Positions 24,193 to 27,274 of a DNA stretch of 27,274 nt are shown in pieces. Position 1 is the stretch's first letter. Every line of letters starts with the position of its first letter. The stretch spans positions 1 through 27,274 of the forward strand of contig DAINBU010000064.1 of NCBI GenBank assembly GCA_036732755.1, in the 5' to 3' direction. This DNA comes from DASRRB01 sp036732755. GTDB lineage: Bacteria > Planctomycetota > B15-G4 > SIAN01. Position numbers and translations under genes: made by a program. The notes under the pieces were generated by a model. That model was not told where the DNA came from and did not search any database. It saw only the letters and a program-made list of their open reading frames with translations.

Positions 24193-25922
24193 CACGGCGC
24201 CCCCGGCCCGGCGGGCGCGACGCGCGTGCGCAGCCGCGGCGCCGCCGCCGCGACCATGACGAGCGACGTGGCGAGCAGCGCGACGCTCGCGACGCCGTTC
24301 GCGAGCTCGACGCCGAAGCTCTCGTGGGCGCGGATTTGCGCGGCGGCGCTGCCGAAGCTGCTCCACGCGATCTTGACCAGCGCCCAGAACGTGATCACCA
24401 GCACGAACGCCATCGGCGCCAGCGCGAAGGCGTAGCGCCGCCCCGAGCGGCGCAGCCAGACGGCGAGCGTGAGCAGCGTGAGCGCCGCGAGCAGCTGGTT
24501 CGAGGCGCCGAAGAGCGTCCAGAAGCGCATCGAGTCGCCCGGTTTCGCGAAAGCGAGCACCGCCGCCGGCGCGGCGAGCGTCAGCGCCGCGGCGCCGAGC
24601 ATCCCGCCGCGCCCCTTCCAGCCGACGAGCTCCTGGACGATGTAGCGCCCGAGCCGCGTGCAGACGTCGAGCGTGTCGAAGACGAAGGTCGAGAACGCCA
24701 TCGCGCCGAACGTGGTGACGAAGCGCTCGTGCTCGCTGCCGACGACGAAGGAGAGGAAGCGGCCGATGCCGTCGCCGTAGATGCGGCCGGCCGACGCGCC
24801 GGCGAGCTTCTCCGGCCTCGTCGTCATCACGATCACCAGCGCGATCAACGCGACGAACGCCTCGGCCAGCATCGCGCCGTAGCCGACGGCGCGCGCATGC
24901 GGCTCGCGCGCGACCTGCTTGCTGGTCGTGCCCGAGCAGACGAGGCCGTGGAAGCCCGAGCAGGCGCCGCACGCGATCGTGACGAAGAGGAACGGGAAGA
25001 GCATCCCGGTCGGGCCGCCGACGTCGAACCCGCGGAACGCCGGCGCCTCGATCCTCAGCCCGTGGCGCTCGCCGAGCGCGATGCCGGCGAGGCCGGCGGC
25101 GAGCGAAACGTAGAGGATGAACCCTCCGAGGTAGCCGCGCGGCTGCAGGAGCAGCCCGACCGGCAGCAGCGACGCGACGCCGCAGTAGACGAGGATCGCG
25201 GCGCACCAGATCCGGTAGGAGTGCTCCGGCGCGAACACCAGGAGCTGCGAGAGGCCCGGGATCGTCCCGCACCAGCAGAGGAGGAAGGTCGCCGGCACGA
25301 AGACGACCGTGAGCAGCCAGAGCGGGAGCTTCGGCGCGACCTTCCGCGTGACGCCCAGCGCGACGCCGAGCAGCAGGTAGAGCAGGCTCGCGAGCGCGAC
25401 CGCGCCGCCCGGATTGAAGGGGGTCGCCTCGCCCTCGAACGCCTCGTCGCCCTTGATGAAGGTCTGCGCCGTCGTGTCGGTGAAGGCGACGATCACGTAG
25501 ACGAGCGCGATGCCGAGGAAGGCGAGAAACGTCCGGCCGGCGCGCCCGCCGAGCTGCTCGCGCGTGATCTCGGCGATGCTGCGCGCGCCGTGGCGCACCG
25601 AGGCGACCAGCGCGACGAAGTCGTGCACCGCGCCGATGAAGACGACGCCGATCCCGATCCAGAGCAGGCAGGGCGCCCAGCCGAACGACCGGCAGGCCAG
25701 GATCGGACCGGCGATCGGCCCGGCCGCCGCGATCGCCGAGAAGTGCTGTGCGAAGAGATAGAAGGGCGGGGTCGGGACGAAGTCGCTGCCGTCGTTCACC
25801 CGCACCGCCGGCGTGGTCGCCCCCGCGTCGAGGCGGAGCTGCCGGGCGACGAAGCCGGAGTGGAAGCGGTAGCCCAGCGCGAGGACGACGAGGAATCCGA
25901 GCGCGAGCAGCGGCAGCGTCAT
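24192..25922 (-). CDS. cstA: CstA-family carbon starvation / peptide-pyruvate transporter
   Basis: A 576-residue polytopic inner-membrane protein. It has the CstA N-terminal blocks VNDGSDFVPTPPFYLFAQHFSAIAAAGPIAGPILA (read in parts), WIGIGVVFIGAVHDFVALV and RSIAEIT, then FVTIACGACSGFHGLVCSGTTSKQ and ASNQLLAALTLLTLAVWL, which are the most conserved segments of the family. Known members take up peptides or pyruvate when carbon is short. The form is the shorter type, close to 575 residues, compared with about 700 for E. coli CstA. It heads a minus-strand cluster with the peroxiredoxin-like, methylase and lipoprotein genes, overlapping the second by one base. It is divergent from the DUF2235 gene, with 80 bases between. 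No clear ribosome site is seen before ATG 25922. Confidence 0.94.
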   Translation of the reverse strand: MTLPLLALGFLVVLALGYRFHSGFVARQLRLDAGATTPAVRVNDGSDFVPTPPFYLFAQHFSAIAAAGPIAGPILACRSFGWAPCLLWIGIGVVFIGAVHDFVALVASVRHGARSIAEITREQLGGRAGRTFLAFLGIALVYVIVAFTDTTAQTFIKGDEAFEGEATPFNPGGAVALASLLYLLLGVALGVTRKVAPKLPLWLLTVVFVPATFLLCWCGTIPGLSQLLVFAPEHSYRIWCAAILVYCGVASLLPVGLLLQPRGYLGGFILYVSLAAGLAGIALGERHGLRIEAPAFRGFDVGGPTGMLFPFLFVTIACGACSGFHGLVCSGTTSKQVAREPHARAVGYGAMLAEAFVALIALVIVMTTRPEKLAGASAGRIYGDGIGRFLSFVVGSEHERFVTTFGAMAFSTFVFDTLDVCTRLGRYIVQELVGWKGRGGMLGAAALTLAAPAAVLAFAKPGDSMRFWTLFGASNQLLAALTLLTLAVWLRRSGRRYAFALAPMAFVLVITFWALVKIAWSSFGSAAAQIRAHESFGVELANGVASVALLATSLVMVAAAAPRLRTRVAPAGPGAP

Positions 25923-26002
25923 GGGCGCGGCATCGTAGCGCGCGCATTTTTCACGACGTTTCGGGGCCGCGACTCCGCTCCCGGGTCCGGAGGACCATGC
26001 AC

Positions 26003-26895
26003 ATGGCGCTCATCGCCTTCGACGGCACGTGGAACGAGGACGAGACCGACGTCACGCAGGACACCAACGTCGCCCGATGGTGCGCCGAGTACGACGGCAA
26101 GGTCGAGTACATGAAGGGCGTCGGCACCAGGCTCGGCGGCCTCGGCAGGGTGGTGGGCGGGCTGACCGGCGCCGGCGCGGACGACCGCCTCGACGACGCG
26201 CTCGCCGCCGTCGAGAAGCTGAAGAAGGCGGGGGAGACGGCCTTCGACGTGGTCGGCTTCTCGCGCGGCGCCGTGCTCGCGCTCGACTTCTGCAACCGGC
26301 TGCAGAGCCGCTACCCCGCCCCGACCTTCGGCGGCGTGCGCGTCCGCTTCCTCGCCCTCTTCGACGTGGTGGCGTCGTTCGGGCTGCCCGGCAACTCGAT
26401 CAACCTCGGCCACGACCTGCGCCTCGCCGACCTGGTCGGATGCTGCTGCCACGCCATGGCGCTCGACGAGCGGCGCGACCTCTTCCCGCTGACGCGGCCG
26501 AAGCGGCGCGACCCCGGCGCGACCGCGCCGCCGCTCTACGAGGTCTGGTTCCGCGGCGTCCACTCCGACGTCGGCGGCGGCAACGGCAAGCTCGGCCTCT
26601 CGAGCATTTCGCTGNNNNNNNNNNGATGCGGTGCGCCGCGGCGAACGGCGTGCGGTGGAAGCCGGGCGCCTTCGAGCGCTGGTCGGCGAAGCGCGACCCC
26701 GACGAGGCGCTCTTCGTGAACAATTCGATAGGGGGCACCGAGGTGCGCAAGCTCTACGCGGCCGACGTCGTGCACGAGTCGGTGCGGCCGCGCGCCGGCG
26801 GCCTGAATCCGCTGCCGTCCATGAGCGTGGTGGGCGACGACGGCGTCTATCAGGCGCTGACGTGGGGCGAGTGGTCGAAGGCGGCCGCGACTTGA
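26003..26895 (+). CDS. DUF2235 alpha/beta hydrolase, interrupted by an assembly gap
   Basis: The N-terminus carries the DUF2235 signature FDGTWNE, then TNVARW, the nucleophile elbow GFSRGAVLALDF (Ser in GxSxG form), FLALFDVVASFG and WFRGVHSDVGGGNG, all diagnostic of the family. Members include the Tle-type phospholipases of type VI secretion and many uncharacterised cytoplasmic hydrolases. The ATG at 26003 has CCGGAGG 9 bases ahead; ATG 25997 is the close alternative. Ten Ns at 26615-26624 cut the gene. The upstream frame and the downstream frame (ending at TGA 26893-26895) do not match across ten bases, so the gap length is a placeholder and residues are missing. The C-terminal piece (EVRKLYAADVVHESV...YQALTWGEW) fits the family end. 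No type VI genes are nearby. Confidence 0.85.
26615..26624. other. Ten-base N gap (assembly gap)
   Basis: Ten consecutive unknown bases inside the DUF2235 gene. The reading frame differs on the two sides by an amount ten bases cannot restore, so the true gap is of another length. The missing part follows the HSDVGGG block. Confidence 0.98.
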
Positions 26896-26904
26896 AACTG
26901 GAGC

Positions 26905-27262
26905 GGACGTCGAGGGCAGGGGTGAAGAGGGCGCGGGGAGCGGGGGGGCGTGGTTGAACGCGCGACGGGCGAGGGCGGGTGGAGGGGCGGAGGGGAAAAA
27001 GGCTCGATGGACGGGACACGCTCGCCCCAAACCAAAGTTGGACGGGGGGCTCGCTGCGCTCGGCGCATTCGAATACGACTCGCAGCAGTTCCGTGGTCGA
27101 CCGCCTCACGCAGCGAGCCACCGGTCAACGTTCATTGTTGCGAGCGTGTCCCGTCCCTCGACCTTTTTCCCCTCCGCCCTTGGACCACCGTTCGCGACCG
27201 TCGCGCGACGACCGGAAATCTCGCTCCCCGCGGCCTCCTCGAATCGACCTCGCACGACGTCC
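26905..27262. repeat. Large imperfect palindrome (about 358 bp) downstream of the DUF2235 gene
   Basis: Several nested arms share one centre near 27083. GGACGTCG (26905-26912) pairs with CGACGTCC (27255-27262). CGCGGGGAGCG near 26932-26942 pairs with its complement near 27230-27240. CGCGCGACGG near 26960 pairs near 27200-27210. The best arms, 26985-27025 and 27140-27179, match over about 40 bases with one mismatch and one indel. GGCTCGCTGCG (27048-27058) pairs with CGCAGCGAGCC (27109-27119). The left half is purine/G-rich with an A5 tract and the right half pyrimidine-rich with a T5 tract. No protein frame is convincing here. It could be a fold-back or MITE-like element, a REP/BIME element of the kind moved by RAYT (Y1) transposases, or a long structured RNA. 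Confidence 0.75.
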
Positions 27263-27274
27263 TGACATCGTTGC

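Noticed and set aside
26003..26895. DUF2235 protein as a type VI secretion phospholipase effector
   Set aside because: The family includes such effectors, but no type VI, VgrG or immunity genes are adjacent, so only the hydrolase fold is claimed.

Overview
The window is very GC-rich DNA (by eye roughly 70% G+C) with densely packed bacterial genes, frequent GTG starts and 1- to 4-base gene overlaps. A Ser/Thr kinase fused to a formylglycine-enzyme-like (FGE, sulfatase-modifying) domain, a second membrane-anchored FGE-like protein, an ECF-type sigma factor of the kind common in Planctomycetota, and a membrane-anchored squalene-cyclase-like toroid protein together suggest a Planctomycetota (or similar) chromosome. 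A run of ten Ns near the right end points to a draft or metagenome assembly.

Layout. 1-139: tail of a probable TetR-type regulator interrupted by an in-frame TAA. 193-242: three short perfect inverted repeats, one a TetR-type operator candidate. 261-5984: RND efflux operon (periplasmic adaptor, inner-membrane pump, outer-membrane lipoprotein channel). 6001-6642 (-): unknown protein. 6833-7492: sigma factor, convergent with a two-gene minus-strand unit (FGE-like membrane protein at 7836-9806 and a coupled small protein at 7522-7839). 9807-10352: divergent control region with nested hairpins. 10353-13178: kinase-FGE fusion. 13206-14573 (-): CNNM/CorC-type protein. 14756-18180: toroid protein coupled by GTGA to an ArnT/PMT-like glycosyltransferase. 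18193-20355 (-): MsbA-like ABC exporter with an unusually long loop. 20533-21627: RsmC/RlmG-like rRNA methyltransferase. 21631-25922 (-): probable four-gene operon of CstA, a peroxiredoxin-like protein, a DNA-methylase-fold protein and a lipoprotein. 26003-26895: DUF2235 alpha/beta hydrolase crossed by the N gap. 26905-27262: an imperfect palindrome of about 358 bp.

The main discovery candidate is the peroxiredoxin-like gene at 23626-24192 (-). Its reading frame is open on both sides of one in-frame TGA, which lies exactly where this family carries the peroxidatic cysteine. A stem-loop starting 19 nt after the TGA has a G as the second base of its apical loop, as expected of a bacterial SECIS element. 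The predicted protein has no cysteine, so it would be a selenocysteine-only peroxiredoxin, made with overlapping TGATG coupling to the carbon-starvation transporter CstA. The second candidate is the palindrome after the DUF2235 gene, whose arms match over much of its length but not perfectly, which argues against a simple assembly fold-back. The third is the sigma factor / FGE membrane protein / kinase-FGE cluster, which looks like a phospho-signalling unit whose FGE domains probably sense or bind rather than catalyse.
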